Source: Actinomyces graevenitzii C83
GTDB taxonomy: Bacteria; Actinomycetota; Actinomycetes; Actinomycetales; Actinomycetaceae
Length of the DNA: 64,000 bases
Direction: 5' to 3'
Assembly (NCBI RefSeq): GCF_000239695.1
Contig: NZ_JH470338.1
Span: forward strand, 310,001-374,000
This document shows positions 37,386 through 46,445 of the stretch, in pieces. The first letter of the stretch is position 1, and each line of letters starts with the position of its first letter. The translations under genes and the position numbers were made by a program. The notes beneath the pieces are model-generated. The model had not been told where the DNA came from. It did not search any database and saw only the letters and a list, made by a program, of their open reading frames with translations.

Positions 37386-39367
37386 TGAAAAAACCAGACA
37401 GTGTCCAAAGCTCTAGTAAGCTAGCTCGCACTAGCCTGGCTGCCCTAGAAAAAGCAGTCGAAAAGCTTGGCGGCACCCCGCGTGCTGGCCAAGAGCTGAT
37501 GGCTCAAACCGTGGCGGAAATAGCCGATGAGGGTGGACACCTGCTAGTGCAGGCAGGTACCGGCACCGGCAAAAGTTTGGGTTATCTGATCCCGGCCATG
37601 GTCTATGCGGTGCAAAACGAGCAGGTGGCGGTAGTTTCCACGGCTACCTTGGCGCTGCAGCGCCAAATCGTCACCAAAGATGCGCCCTTAGCAGCTGAGG
37701 TAGTTGAGCAGGTAACCGGTAAACAACCCACCGTGGCCCTACTTAAAGGCTGGCAAAACTACCTGTGCGTCCATAAGGTTAACGGCGGCTACCCAAGCGA
37801 CGATGATCTATTTGCCGCCGCAGGCCTTAATATGCGCCGCAAACGTAAAGGTGAAGAAAGCTTAGGTGACCAGGTTCTGCGTCTAAATGAGTGGGCTAGC
37901 CTCACCCAAAGTGGGGACCGCGATGATCTGATCCCGGGAGTTAGTGACCGGGCCTGGGCGCAAGTGTCTCTAGACCGTACCGCCTGCCTGGGTAAAACCT
38001 GCCCAGTCTATGAGCAGTGTTTTGCTTACGCTGCCCGTGAGCAAGCCGCTCAAGCAGATATTGTGGTCACCAACCACACCATGCTGGGGGTGGCCGCCGC
38101 TGGCAACACTGGCTTGATCCCCCCACACCAGCTGCTAGTTGTTGATGAAGCCCATGAACTGGCCTCACGCGTACGCAGTCAAGGCGCCATCACGCTATCA
38201 GCCACCTCCATCAACCAAGCCGCTAAAGCTGCCCGCCGTTGCCAAGTAATTGCCACAGAGCTAGAGACCGCCGCCAAAACCCTGCAGGAGGCCTTAGAAA
38301 ACCTTCCGCAGGGGCGCCTGGCCGCGCTGACCCCCAGCTTGCAAGACGCCCTAATCTTGCTAGATGCAGCGGTGCGTCAAGCTCTCGAAGACCTCAAAGA
38401 CGGCAAAAAACCAGGCGAAGCTCCCAGCCCTGAACTAGTGCTAGCTAAAAGCGAGCTAACTAAAATCAATGAGGCGCTCTCGCGGCTGCTATCAAATTCG
38501 ATTGCTAGCGCCAAAGACGTACTCTGGTGTGAACAAACCACCAGCTCTAAAGACCCAGTAAGGCTGCGTCTAGCGCCTATCGAGGTGGCCTCCACCATGG
38601 CCAACACCCTGATTGAAGACCACAGTGTCATTATGACCAGCGCTACCCTCACTTTGGGCGGATCGTTTAACGCTATGGCTAATGAGGTGGGTTTAAGCTT
38701 TGCCGGTGGCTGGGACCAGCTAGATGTGGGTTCCCCGTTTAACTACTCTAAACAGGGCATTCTTTATGTGGCCGCGCACCTGCCAAAACCCACCCAGGGC
38801 ATTTCTCCGGCCGCACTGGAAGAAATGTGCCAATTGGCGCAGGCTGCAAATGGGGGCATGCTGGGCTTATTTTCTTCGCGCCAAGCCACCCAGGAAGCCG
38901 CCAAATATTTACGTGAACACACTGATTTGCCGGTGCTTGTGCAAGGAGAAGAGCAGCTACCCACTTTGGTGGAAGAATTTAAGGCCGATGAAAATGCCTG
39001 CCTGCTGGGGACTTTGAGCCTATGGCAGGGGGTGGATGTGCCCGGACAAACCTGCCGTTTGGTGGTGATTGACCGTATTCCTTTCCCGCGTCCGGATGAC
39101 CCGCTAGCTCAGGCACGCATCCAGGCGGTGCAAGATGGGGGCGGTAATGGCTTCATGCAGGTTAGTGCCAACCATGCAGCGCTGTTATTGGCGCAGGCTG
39201 CCGGCAGGTTGATTCGCTCCAGTAGTGATAGGGGAGTGGTGGCAGTGCTGGACTCACGTCTGCGTACGGCCCGCTACGGGAGTTATCTAATTAAATCGAT
39301 GCCAGATTTTTGGCGCACTACCGACTCGCAGCTGGTTCATGCTGCTTTGGAGCGTTTGGCGGTCTAA
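37385..39367 (+). CDS. DinG-type ATP-dependent DNA helicase
   Basis: A superfamily 2 XPD-like helicase of 660 residues. Walker A LVQAGTGTGKSLGYLIPAM, seen as AGTGTGKSLGYL. Iron-sulphur cysteines occur as CLGKTCPVYEQCFAYA (residues about 200-217). DEAH box VVDEAHELASRVR. Motif III region MTSATLTLGG. C-terminal motifs LGTLSLWQGVDVPGQTC, VIDRIPFPRPDDP and QAAGRLIRSSSDRG. The Fe-S cluster ligands agree with DinG, which unwinds G4, R-loop and D-loop structures. No SOS box was seen before it; it is co-directional with and overlaps hflX by a base. Confidence 0.92.
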   Translation: MKKPDSVQSSSKLARTSLAALEKAVEKLGGTPRAGQELMAQTVAEIADEGGHLLVQAGTGTGKSLGYLIPAMVYAVQNEQVAVVSTATLALQRQIVTKDAPLAAEVVEQVTGKQPTVALLKGWQNYLCVHKVNGGYPSDDDLFAAAGLNMRRKRKGEESLGDQVLRLNEWASLTQSGDRDDLIPGVSDRAWAQVSLDRTACLGKTCPVYEQCFAYAAREQAAQADIVVTNHTMLGVAAAGNTGLIPPHQLLVVDEAHELASRVRSQGAITLSATSINQAAKAARRCQVIATELETAAKTLQEALENLPQGRLAALTPSLQDALILLDAAVRQALEDLKDGKKPGEAPSPELVLAKSELTKINEALSRLLSNSIASAKDVLWCEQTTSSKDPVRLRLAPIEVASTMANTLIEDHSVIMTSATLTLGGSFNAMANEVGLSFAGGWDQLDVGSPFNYSKQGILYVAAHLPKPTQGISPAALEEMCQLAQAANGGMLGLFSSRQATQEAAKYLREHTDLPVLVQGEEQLPTLVEEFKADENACLLGTLSLWQGVDVPGQTCRLVVIDRIPFPRPDDPLAQARIQAVQDGGGNGFMQVSANHAALLLAQAAGRLIRSSSDRGVVAVLDSRLRTARYGSYLIKSMPDFWRTTDSQLVHAALERLAV

Positions 39368-39473
39368 CGTCCTATTAGGCTTCACTTACTGCAGCTATTT
39401 GATCTGTCAAAGTCCTAAGAAATAATTAGGAATTTGTTTTAGGGGCTTAGCAAGAGACGATTTACGCTTTAGG

Positions 39474-39508
39474 CTTGTACTTGTCAGGTACAAGGGATAC
39501 CTTGTCAG
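39474..39508. promoter_or_regulatory. Candidate operator upstream of ldh
   Basis: CTTGTAC and GTACAAG (39474-39480, 39488-39494) form an inverted repeat around TTGTCAG. TTGTCAG recurs at 39502-39508, exactly 21 bp on. The site is 31-65 bp before the ldh start, where a regulator or promoter would be. It does not match the Rex consensus. Confidence 0.45.
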
Positions 39509-39538
39509 ACCGAATTCAGCTTTATTTAGGAGTTCACC

Positions 39539-40537
39539 GTGTCAGACACCATTACCAACGCAGCACAGGGTGGCTACCCTACCGCGCAGGGTCGCCCCTC
39601 TAAGGTTGCCATTATCGGCGCCGGTGCAGTTGGTTCCACTCTTGCCTACGCTTGTGTCAACAAGGGTGTTGCCCGCGAAATCGTTTTGCAGGACATTGCT
39701 AAGGAAAAGGTAGAGGCTGAGGCGATGGACATCGCCCAGGGTATTCAGTTCACCTCTGCTGGCTCCGTTTCCGGTAGCGACGACCCGGAGATCTGCCGTG
39801 GCGCTGACGTAATCGCCATCACCGCTGGTGCCAAGCAGAAGCCCGGCCAGAGCCGTATTGAGCTAGCCGGCGCTACCGTGGGCATCATGGAGAAGATTCT
39901 GCCCAAGCTGGTCGAGGTTGCTCCTAACGCTATCTTCGTGCTGGTTGCCAACCCGGTTGACGTAGTTACCTACTGCGCCAAGAAGATCACCGGCCTACCC
40001 GAGAACCAGATCTTCGGTTCCGGTACCGTACTGGACACCGCCCGTATGCGTTACCTGGTCTCCCTGGAGACCGGCACCGCCGTACAGAACATCCACGGCT
40101 ACATCGCTGGTGAGCACGGTGACTCTGAGGTGGCTCTGTGGTCGAGCGCCCAGATTGGTGGCGTGCCGCTAACCCAGTGGGGCCCCACCCTTGACGGTGG
40201 TCACTTCGACCAGGAGAAGCGTGAGCGCATTGCTTACGACGTAGTGCGCAGCGCCTACCGCATCATCGAGGGTAAGGGCGTTACCAACTACGCTGTGGGT
40301 CTGGCTGTACAGCGCATCATCTCCGCCGTCCTCAACGACGAGCAGCGCGTACTGACCATTTCCCCGCTGCTGGAGCAGTGGCACGGCATCTCCGACGTGT
40401 GCATGTCCGTTCCCACCATCGTGGGCCGCGAGGGCGCTGGCCGTCGTCTGGACCTGCCGCTGACCGTGGAAGAGCGCGACAAGCTGACCGAGTCTGCAGA
40501 CCGTCTGCGCTCTGTGGCTCGCTCGCTGGGCTACTGA
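39539..40537 (+). CDS. ldh: L-lactate dehydrogenase
   Basis: Reduces pyruvate to L-lactate with NADH, regenerating NAD+ in fermentation. The 332-residue enzyme has the Rossmann motif VAIIGAGAVGSTLAYACVNKG (as GAGAVGSTLAYA), AGAKQKPGQSRIEL (substrate-loop Arg), VANPVDVVTYC, GSGTVLDTARMRYLVS and the catalytic His in GEHGDSEVALWS. GTG start with AGGAG at 39528-39532. Codon use is that of a highly expressed gene (GTT, CTG, AAG), with no A/C-ending bias. It is a single-gene transcript closed by a strong terminator, suggesting fermentative growth. Confidence 0.96.
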   Translation: MSDTITNAAQGGYPTAQGRPSKVAIIGAGAVGSTLAYACVNKGVAREIVLQDIAKEKVEAEAMDIAQGIQFTSAGSVSGSDDPEICRGADVIAITAGAKQKPGQSRIELAGATVGIMEKILPKLVEVAPNAIFVLVANPVDVVTYCAKKITGLPENQIFGSGTVLDTARMRYLVSLETGTAVQNIHGYIAGEHGDSEVALWSSAQIGGVPLTQWGPTLDGGHFDQEKRERIAYDVVRSAYRIIEGKGVTNYAVGLAVQRIISAVLNDEQRVLTISPLLEQWHGISDVCMSVPTIVGREGAGRRLDLPLTVEERDKLTESADRLRSVARSLGY

Positions 40538-40556
40538 TCTAAATAGCTGATCACTT

Positions 40557-40593
40557 AAAAAGGCTGGCGCCCGCTTGAGGCGTCAGCCTTTTT
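40557..40593 (+). terminator. Intrinsic terminator after ldh
   Basis: A 15-bp stem AAAAAGGCTGGCGCC / GGCGTCAGCCTTTTT with one G-T pair and a 7-nt loop, ending in a T-run. The A-run on the left may allow function in both directions. The following 150 bp before lexA hold nothing I recognise. Confidence 0.92.
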
Positions 40594-40746
40594 GTTTGTG
40601 CCGGTTTGCGTTGTACTGGCTTGCTTTGTGGCGCGCTAGCGTTGGTTGTAGCGTTTTTTAACGACGACGCAGCTAAGGCTTTTGCTGACGACGGCGCCGC
40701 TAGCTGAGAGAGCTGTTGCACTGGTCCCTGCTAAGGCGCCAGCTAC

Positions 40747-41433
40747 TTAGAGTGAGCGCAATACCGTTACCACTTTGCCCATAATCATGGCCTGGTCGCC
40801 GTCAATGGGGGCATAGGCGTTATTGCGTGGCAGTAGCCACTGGTGCCCATCGCGGCGTGAAAGTACCTTGACGGTGGCGGTTGGGCCCTCGTCTAGGTTC
40901 AAAAGCGCGGCCACAATATCGCCATTATTGGCGTCAGGCTGGGCGCGCACCACCACCCAGTCGCCGTCACAAATGGCGGCGTCGATCATGGAGTCACCTT
41001 GTACCTTGAGCATAAATAAATCTCCAGAGCCGGTTAAAGCCCGAGGGATTTCGTAGTATTCCTCCAAATGCTCCTGAGCCAAAATGGGACTACCGGCAGC
41101 GATTTGTCCCACCAGGGGGACGCTGACGGTTTCGGTTTGGCCTGCGTGCATATGCACCACATTGCCAATGGCGTGTTCAGAGGTGTCGTGGCCCGTGTCC
41201 AGGGCAACCACTTCAATAGCTCGCGGGCGGTTAGGGTCGCGGCGCAGCAGCCCTAAACGCTCAAGCTTGTCCATCTGGTGCTTTACTGATGAGGGGCTGG
41301 TTAGCCCCACTCCAGCCCCAATCTCCCTAAGCGAAGGGGGATAGCCCTTGGTGCTAACTGCTTCCCGGATAAAGTCGTATACGGCTTGGGCTCGCTTATC
41401 TAGGTTTTTGTAGATCAGGCGCTTGCTGTCCAT
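40747..41433 (-). CDS. lexA: LexA repressor
   Basis: Represses SOS genes and self-cleaves on RecA filaments. The N-terminal winged helix has [25 protein letters not shown] and [34 protein letters not shown], in conserved pieces. The cleavage site is Ala-Gly ([12 protein letters not shown]). The serine of the S24 peptidase is in [15 protein letters not shown] and the lysine in [11 protein letters not shown]. The start at 41433 ([12 protein letters not shown]) is preferred over an upstream ATG at 41490 because AAGGA lies 7 bases before it. It is divergent from the SOS-linked membrane protein, with an SOS box between them. Confidence 0.95.
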   Translation of the reverse strand: MDSKRLIYKNLDKRAQAVYDFIREAVSTKGYPPSLREIGAGVGLTSPSSVKHQMDKLERLGLLRRDPNRPRAIEVVALDTGHDTSEHAIGNVVHMHAGQTETVSVPLVGQIAAGSPILAQEHLEEYYEIPRALTGSGDLFMLKVQGDSMIDAAICDGDWVVVRAQPDANNGDIVAALLNLDEGPTATVKVLSRRDGHQWLLPRNNAYAPIDGDQAMIMGKVVTVLRSL

Positions 41434-41536
41434 CGAGTTTTCCTTGCAAATAAAGGCGTTTGCAAAAACTGACAGTTTCCGCGTGGCCAAGGTGTGGTGT
41501 GCTGGTGTTAGTCCCTAAGACTTGCCCTAATTGTAA

Positions 41537-41557
41537 AACATTTGTTCGACAAATGTT
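41537..41557. promoter_or_regulatory. Perfect 8-bp palindrome in the lexA divergent region
   Basis: AACATTTG - TTCGA - CAAATGTT. It lies 45 bp from the upstream end of the SOS box and about 100 bp from the lexA start. It may be an operator; the central TTCGA recalls a LexA half-site, but it is not a full SOS box. Confidence 0.4.
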
Positions 41558-41586
41558 GGACTTGAAGGAAAGTATGCGCTAGGCTA

Positions 41587-41602
41587 TCGAACAGACGTTC
41601 GA
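41587..41602. promoter_or_regulatory. Perfect SOS (LexA) box between lexA and the small membrane protein
   Basis: TCGAACAGACGTTCGA is an exact match to TCGAAC-N4-GTTCGA. It is 50 bp before the membrane-protein start and about 150 bp before lexA, so it can control both. Confidence 0.92.
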
Positions 41603-41651
41603 AAACGAGTTGACCTTGCTTTGGTTCCCCCCTTAACAGAAAGGCTAGGCA

Positions 41652-42167
41652 ATGAACGCGCACCAGCTACCGGCATCCGTGCCTGCTAAAACTACTACTC
41701 GCCCCAAGTTATGCCTGGTAGATAGCCAATATCTCGAGCAGCTAGCTAGCCAAGAGCGCCGTTGGGATCAGCCCCATGCGGTTAAAAGTGTGTCGGTTAA
41801 AAATGTTGCGGTTAAACGAGCCGCTAGTGCCCGCCCGGCCAATCGAGCCGGTGCTAAAGATCGCGTTAGGGGTGGCGCCGCTGCCTCTAACGTAGCTAGG
41901 TGCGCCGTAGCATCTAGCCGCCCGGCCGTTAGTGGCCATGCTGGAACGGGGAAGTCCAGTGTGGCCGCTAACGTAAGGGTAGGGGCTAATGTGGCCCGTC
42001 TAGTGGGCTGGATTGAGAAGCTAAATACGGCTTTGGTGATGTTGGCGGTATTTATTGGCGTTATTGGCTGCGCGGTTATTGGGGTAAGTGCCTTAAGTAA
42101 CAGCCAATCTATCTGCACTGCAGATCTAGTGAGCGCTAGTCAAAATAACCTGCCTTATTGCCCCTAG
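41652..42167 (+). CDS. SOS-linked small membrane protein, candidate cell-division suppressor
   Basis: A 171-residue protein with a long basic cytoplasmic part (residues 1-120, rich in Ala, Val, Arg and Lys) and one hydrophobic segment near 133-155 (LVMLAVFIGVIGCAVIGV), then a short tail with two Cys. A perfect SOS box is 50 bp upstream and nrdR follows. This is the position of DivS in Corynebacterium glutamicum and of the LysM protein Rv2719c/ChiZ in Mycobacterium, both SOS-induced division suppressors. No LysM domain is present here, and I cannot show homology. Function is inferred from locus and regulation. Confidence 0.65.
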   Translation: MNAHQLPASVPAKTTTRPKLCLVDSQYLEQLASQERRWDQPHAVKSVSVKNVAVKRAASARPANRAGAKDRVRGGAAASNVARCAVASSRPAVSGHAGTGKSSVAANVRVGANVARLVGWIEKLNTALVMLAVFIGVIGCAVIGVSALSNSQSICTADLVSASQNNLPYCP

Positions 42168-42332
42168 ATGCTCGCCTATAAACCTTAAGCAAAAATCTTT
42201 AGCTGCCCCTAGCTGGGCTGGTTGGCGCGCTTGCCGGGACTAATTTTGCTAAGTAAAAAAGGGGTTGCTAAGGCTAGGCCTTAACGCTTAGTGTCTAGGG
42301 ATAGGAATATTTACTATTCAAGGACGCTCGCT

Positions 42333-42788
42333 TTGCATTGCCCTTTTTGTCGCCACACGGATTCTCGCGTTGTAGATTCACGAACCGCTGAAGATGGCAG
42401 CTCGATTCGACGTCGTCGTGAGTGCCCCAACTGCGGGCGCCGCTTCACCACGCTCGAAAGCTGCTCACTATCAGTGCGCAAACGCTCGGGGGTAATTGAG
42501 CCCTTTAGTCGCGACAAAGTAATTTTCGGGGTGCGCCGCGCCTGCCAAGGACGCCCAGTAACTGACGATCAACTAAGCCTGCTAGCTCAGAAAGTAGAAG
42601 AAAATATCCGCAACAGTGGCCAAGCCATAGTTAACTCACACCAGGTGGGTCTAGCTATTTTGGATCCTTTGCGGGAGCTAGACGAAGTAGCCTACCTGCG
42701 CTTTGCCTCAGTGTATTCATCCTTTAACTCAATCGATGACTTCGCCAAGGCTATTGAGGAGCTACGTAAGCGTAAGCAGACAGATTGA
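42333..42788 (+). CDS. nrdR: Transcriptional repressor NrdR
   Basis: A zinc-ribbon and ATP-cone repressor of ribonucleotide reductase genes. The zinc ribbon is [16 protein letters not shown]...[16 protein letters not shown], and the ATP cone (about 49-139) has [16 protein letters not shown] and the segment [14 protein letters not shown]. The frame is open from 42291, but the TTG at 42333 gives the family N-terminus M-H-C-P-F-C and has AAGGA eight bases upstream; the product is then 151 residues, the normal size. It lies after the SOS-linked gene, the standard actinobacterial arrangement. Confidence 0.93.
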   Translation: MHCPFCRHTDSRVVDSRTAEDGSSIRRRRECPNCGRRFTTLESCSLSVRKRSGVIEPFSRDKVIFGVRRACQGRPVTDDQLSLLAQKVEENIRNSGQAIVNSHQVGLAILDPLRELDEVAYLRFASVYSSFNSIDDFAKAIEELRKRKQTD

Positions 42789-42877
42789 AACTAGCAGGCA
42801 AGGCCCCAACTGGGCTAGTTGGAACTGGGCTAGTTGGCTTTAGCGGGCTCAAACTAGGGTTAGCTGGGCTAATTTAA

Positions 42878-44017
42878 TTAGCTCAGGGTTAAGGCTTGCT
42901 CTAGACGCTCCACCAGATGCGGCCAGGTCCACTGCTGTTGCATATAGCTACGTCCAGCAGCGCCCATACGTTCGCGCAGCTGGGGGGAGCTAAGTAGCTC
43001 CACTATGCGGTTAGTTAACGCGTCTTCATCGCGTCCGCCCACCACATAGCCGGTTTCGCCTTCAATAACAGTTTCGGGGGCGCCGCCGCTGTCTCCCGCA
43101 ATTACCGGCTTTGAGCAGGCTGAAGCCTCCAGATAGACAATGCCTAGCCCTTCAACATCTAGTCCACCCCAGCGGGTGCGGCAGGGCATGGCGAATACAT
43201 CGGCCATGTCTACGTGTGCGCTTAGCTCCTCATAGGGGATCTGGCCGGTTAGCGTAATGGCCTGGCAGGCGCTAGAGCGCTGGCGGGCTTTAGCTAGATC
43301 CTGGGCGTAGGGGCCTTTACCCACAATTACTAGTCGCGCCTGGGGTACGGCGGCCACAACCCTTGGCCACACCTTAATCAAAGTATCTTGACCCTTGCGT
43401 GGCACTAGGCGCGAAATACACACCACCGTTGGGCTTTGCCCGAGCCGGTAACGCTGACGCAGCATAGGGGTTAGCTTATTGCCCGGCTCAAAACGAGTCG
43501 GGTCAATGCCGCTAGGTAGCTGCACTAGCTGGTTGTGAGAGGCCAGGTGTGGGCGCAGACGCTCAAGGGTGTAGTTTGAAATGTAGGTGACCACATCACT
43601 GTGCTTAAAAATAGTGCGCAGTGCCCGGCGGGCGCCGGGGATTTTACCCCAACCGATCTCGTGGCCATGGGTGGTGGCAACTACGCGTTTAGCCCCGGCT
43701 TCTTTAGCGGCTTTAGCCATTAAACCTAGCGGCGCAGCCGCCCCAAACCAGACAATGTCAATGTTTTCGCTTTTAATTAGCTCCTGCATGCGCCGGCGCA
43801 CCTTGGCAGTTGGCAGCAGCATGGTGGTATCTACCCGCACTACCTTATAGGGCAAGGTGGCGTCATATTCTTTAGCTACCTGCATGCCTTCAGGGGGAGT
43901 GGAGGCTAGTACTACCAGTGAGGTTGGATCTAGACGTTTGGTGTAGTCATCTAGATAAGACTGGATACCACCCACTACCGGCGGGAAATCGTTAGTTACC
44001 AGTAAAGTGCGGTTCAC
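42878..44017 (-). CDS. PimB-like GT4 mannosyltransferase
   Basis: A 379-residue GT-B glycosyltransferase close to actinobacterial PimB', which adds the second mannose to phosphatidylinositol monomannoside from GDP-mannose at the membrane. Diagnostic segments: LLVTNDFPPVVGGIQSYL, VWFGAAAPLGLMAKAAKEAG (as WFGAAAPLGLMA), THGHEIGWGKIPGAR, VVCISRLVPRKGQDTLIKV in parts, and the nucleotide-sugar loop FAMPCRTRWGGLDVEGLGIVYLEA in parts (EGLGIVYLEA). Convergent with nrdR, alone on its strand with the IclR gene behind it. Acceptor assignment is from family similarity. Confidence 0.85.
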   Translation of the reverse strand: MNRTLLVTNDFPPVVGGIQSYLDDYTKRLDPTSLVVLASTPPEGMQVAKEYDATLPYKVVRVDTTMLLPTAKVRRRMQELIKSENIDIVWFGAAAPLGLMAKAAKEAGAKRVVATTHGHEIGWGKIPGARRALRTIFKHSDVVTYISNYTLERLRPHLASHNQLVQLPSGIDPTRFEPGNKLTPMLRQRYRLGQSPTVVCISRLVPRKGQDTLIKVWPRVVAAVPQARLVIVGKGPYAQDLAKARQRSSACQAITLTGQIPYEELSAHVDMADVFAMPCRTRWGGLDVEGLGIVYLEASACSKPVIAGDSGGAPETVIEGETGYVVGGRDEDALTNRIVELLSSPQLRERMGAAGRSYMQQQWTWPHLVERLEQALTLS

Positions 44018-44047
44018 GGCTGCCTCCAGTTTTAGTGGGCTTCAGTC

Positions 44048-44785
44048 TTAGTGGGCTTCGCTGTTTGCTAGCAGCTCAGATAGGTGACGTGCCGCAGCGA
44101 TCACGGCAGCCCCGTGCAGGGCTCCGGGCTGGCGCCCCATGCGCTCGATGGGGCCGGAGATAGAAATAGCGGCCACCACGCGCCCGCCGGCCCCGCGCAC
44201 CGGAGCGGAGACTGAAGCTACCCCAGGTTCACGTTCGCCAACGGACTGAGCCCAGCCGCGCCGTCGTACCACTGAAAGCACTGTGGCATTAAAGCGAGCA
44301 TTTTGCAGGCCCCGGTGCAAGCGCTCGGGTTCTTCCCAAGCCAGCAGCACCTGGGCGGCTGAGCCAGCCAGCATTGATAGGGCTGCCCCCACCGGGATTG
44401 AGTCACGCAGCCCAATGGGGCGCTCGGCGTTGGCTACACATACACGCATATCTCCCTGGCGGCGATAAAGCTGGGCGGATTCATGGGTTTTGTCGCGCAG
44501 GGCGTTTAGGACCGGGCCGGCTAAGGCTAGTAGGCGGTCTTCACCGGCAGCCCCGGCCAGCTCAGAAATACGTGGGCCTAGTGTGAAGCGAGAGTGGGCA
44601 TCGCGGCTAACTAACCGGTGGTGCTCTAGTGCAACTGCAATTCTGTGCGCAGTGGGGCGAGCTAAGTGTGTGATGCTAACTAGCTGCGCTAGAGTGGCAG
44701 GGCCGGATTCTAGCGCGGATAAGACCAATGCGGCCTTGTCGATAACGCCGACGCCGCTGGGGGATTCAACCGGTCCACTGTCCAT
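44048..44785 (-). CDS. IclR-family transcription regulator
   Basis: An N-terminal winged helix (about 12-70; IDKAALVLSALESGPATLAQL; LARPTAHRIAVALEHHRLV) and a C-terminal IclR effector domain (about 85-240; HESAQLYRRQGDMRVCV; GVASVSAPVRGAGGRVVAAISISGP in parts). The ATG at 44785 (MDSGPVESPS) fits the family; the frame extends upstream to 44884. Actinobacterial IclR proteins of this type (LtbR-like) often control leuCD, but leuCD is not here, so the target is unknown. Divergent from murA with 170 bp between them. Confidence 0.85.
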   Translation of the reverse strand: MDSGPVESPSGVGVIDKAALVLSALESGPATLAQLVSITHLARPTAHRIAVALEHHRLVSRDAHSRFTLGPRISELAGAAGEDRLLALAGPVLNALRDKTHESAQLYRRQGDMRVCVANAERPIGLRDSIPVGAALSMLAGSAAQVLLAWEEPERLHRGLQNARFNATVLSVVRRRGWAQSVGEREPGVASVSAPVRGAGGRVVAAISISGPIERMGRQPGALHGAAVIAAARHLSELLANSEAH

Positions 44786-44955
44786 GGTCCGATATTGCCA
44801 TTTCGGTATATAAGACGCAAACTTTTTGGAGATTTTCCCCAAAAAGGGTGAGCCAATTGCCAATCGCGCCGTGAGCAAATCCAATAGCGGGTTTAAGGGC
44901 AGTTGCGGCTATTGTTAACCTTTGGATATTAGGTAGCAAGAAAAGGGGACAACCA

Positions 44956-46278
44956 GTGGATGGACTACTGCGAGTAGAAGGCGGTAAGCCGCTACGCGGA
45001 CAGATCAACGTGCGCGGAGCTAAAAACCTAGTGCCTAAAGCCATGGTGGCCGCGCTTTTAGGTGACACCCCCTCAGTTATTAGCAACGTTCCCCACATTC
45101 GTGATGTTGAGGTGGTCTCCGGGCTGCTGCGAGTACACGGGGCCACCGTGGACTTTGACGCCAAAGCGGGTGTGCTCAGCATTGACCCCAGTGCTATTGA
45201 GACTGCCTCTAGCGCCTCAATTAACGCTCACGCCGGCTCTTCGCGTATCCCGATTTTGTTCTGTGGTCCGCTGCTGCACCGTCTAGGTCGAGCCACCATT
45301 CCGGACCTGGGAGGCTGCCACATTGGTGACCGCCCGGTTAACTTCCACCTAGAGATCTTGCGTCGCTTTGGGGCTAAGGTGGACCGCACCGACGGCGCCC
45401 TACACCTAACCACTAATGGTCGCCGCCTGCAGGGCACCACCATTGACCTGCCTTACCCCAGCGTGGGGGCCACCGAGCAGACCCTGCTGACCGCTGTGCG
45501 TGCCGAAGGTAAAACCGTGCTCACCGGGGCTGCGGTTGAGCCGGAAATCATTGACCTAATCGACGTGCTACAGAAGATGGGCGCAATCATCTCTGTAGAC
45601 ACTGACCGCACCATCACCATTGAAGGCGTGGACGCCCTTGAAGGCTTTAACCACCGCGCTATTCCCGACCGTATTGAAGCGGGTTCTTGGGCTTGCGCTG
45701 CGCTAACCACCGGCGGTGACATCACCGTGCTGGGTGCGCGCCAAACCGCCATGAGTGCCTTCTTGAACGTATTTCGTAAGGTTGGCGGCGCCTTTGAAGT
45801 TAAAGAAGAAGGCATCCGCTTCTACCACCCCGGCGGTGAGCTGCACTCCATGGCTATGGAAACTAATGTGCACCCCGGTTTCATGACTGACTGGCAGCAG
45901 CCCCTGGTAGTGGCCCTAACCCAGGCCAAAGGCTTGTCTATCGTGCACGAAACTGTTTACGAAAACCGTCTAGGTTTCACTAACGCCCTAAACCAGATGG
46001 GTGCCAACATTCAGCTATACCGCGAGTGCCTAACCGGCGCTGAATGCCGTTTCGGGGCCCGCAACTACTACCACTCGGCAGTTATCGCCGGCCCCACCCC
46101 GCTGCACGGCAGCGACATTGTGGTGCCCGACCTGCGTGGTGGCTTCTCCTACCTGATTGCGGCCCTGGCTGCTGAAGGTATCAGCCACGTTAAAGGTATT
46201 AACCTTATTGACCGTGGCTACGCTGACTTCATGGACAAGCTCTACGCCCTAGACGCTCAAGTCCAGCGCCTAGAGTAG
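44956..46278 (+). CDS. murA: UDP-N-acetylglucosamine 1-carboxyvinyltransferase
   Basis: Transfers enolpyruvyl from PEP to UDP-GlcNAc, the first committed peptidoglycan step. The N-terminus LRVEGGKPLRGQINVRGAKN matches MurA (RVEGG and RGAKN). The usual active-site Cys loop position is GGCHIGDRPVNFHLEILRRFGA: a Cys is present in GGCHIGDRPVN. Other motifs: YPSVGATEQTLLTAV, PDRIEAGSWACAALTTGGD in parts, and VPDLRGGFSYLIAALAA. The 440 residues are slightly longer than usual. GTG start with AAAAGGGG upstream. Confidence 0.93.
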   Translation: MDGLLRVEGGKPLRGQINVRGAKNLVPKAMVAALLGDTPSVISNVPHIRDVEVVSGLLRVHGATVDFDAKAGVLSIDPSAIETASSASINAHAGSSRIPILFCGPLLHRLGRATIPDLGGCHIGDRPVNFHLEILRRFGAKVDRTDGALHLTTNGRRLQGTTIDLPYPSVGATEQTLLTAVRAEGKTVLTGAAVEPEIIDLIDVLQKMGAIISVDTDRTITIEGVDALEGFNHRAIPDRIEAGSWACAALTTGGDITVLGARQTAMSAFLNVFRKVGGAFEVKEEGIRFYHPGGELHSMAMETNVHPGFMTDWQQPLVVALTQAKGLSIVHETVYENRLGFTNALNQMGANIQLYRECLTGAECRFGARNYYHSAVIAGPTPLHGSDIVVPDLRGGFSYLIAALAAEGISHVKGINLIDRGYADFMDKLYALDAQVQRLE

Positions 46279-46445
46279 CCCTTGCTTTTGGGTGAAACTG
46301 GCGCCTGCCTGGGGCTAAAACCACCTCAGCTGGGGGTTAGGGCTTAACCCAAGCAAAACCTAAAGGCGGCCGTGTGTTAACTATCAGTGACGCACGGCCG
46401 TTACAATGGGGGAGGTTTAGCAGCACGCGCAGAATAGGCTTAGAC

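Noticed and set aside
41537..41557. Palindrome as a second SOS box
   Set aside because: The spacing and half-sites do not fit TCGAAC-N4-GTTCGA.
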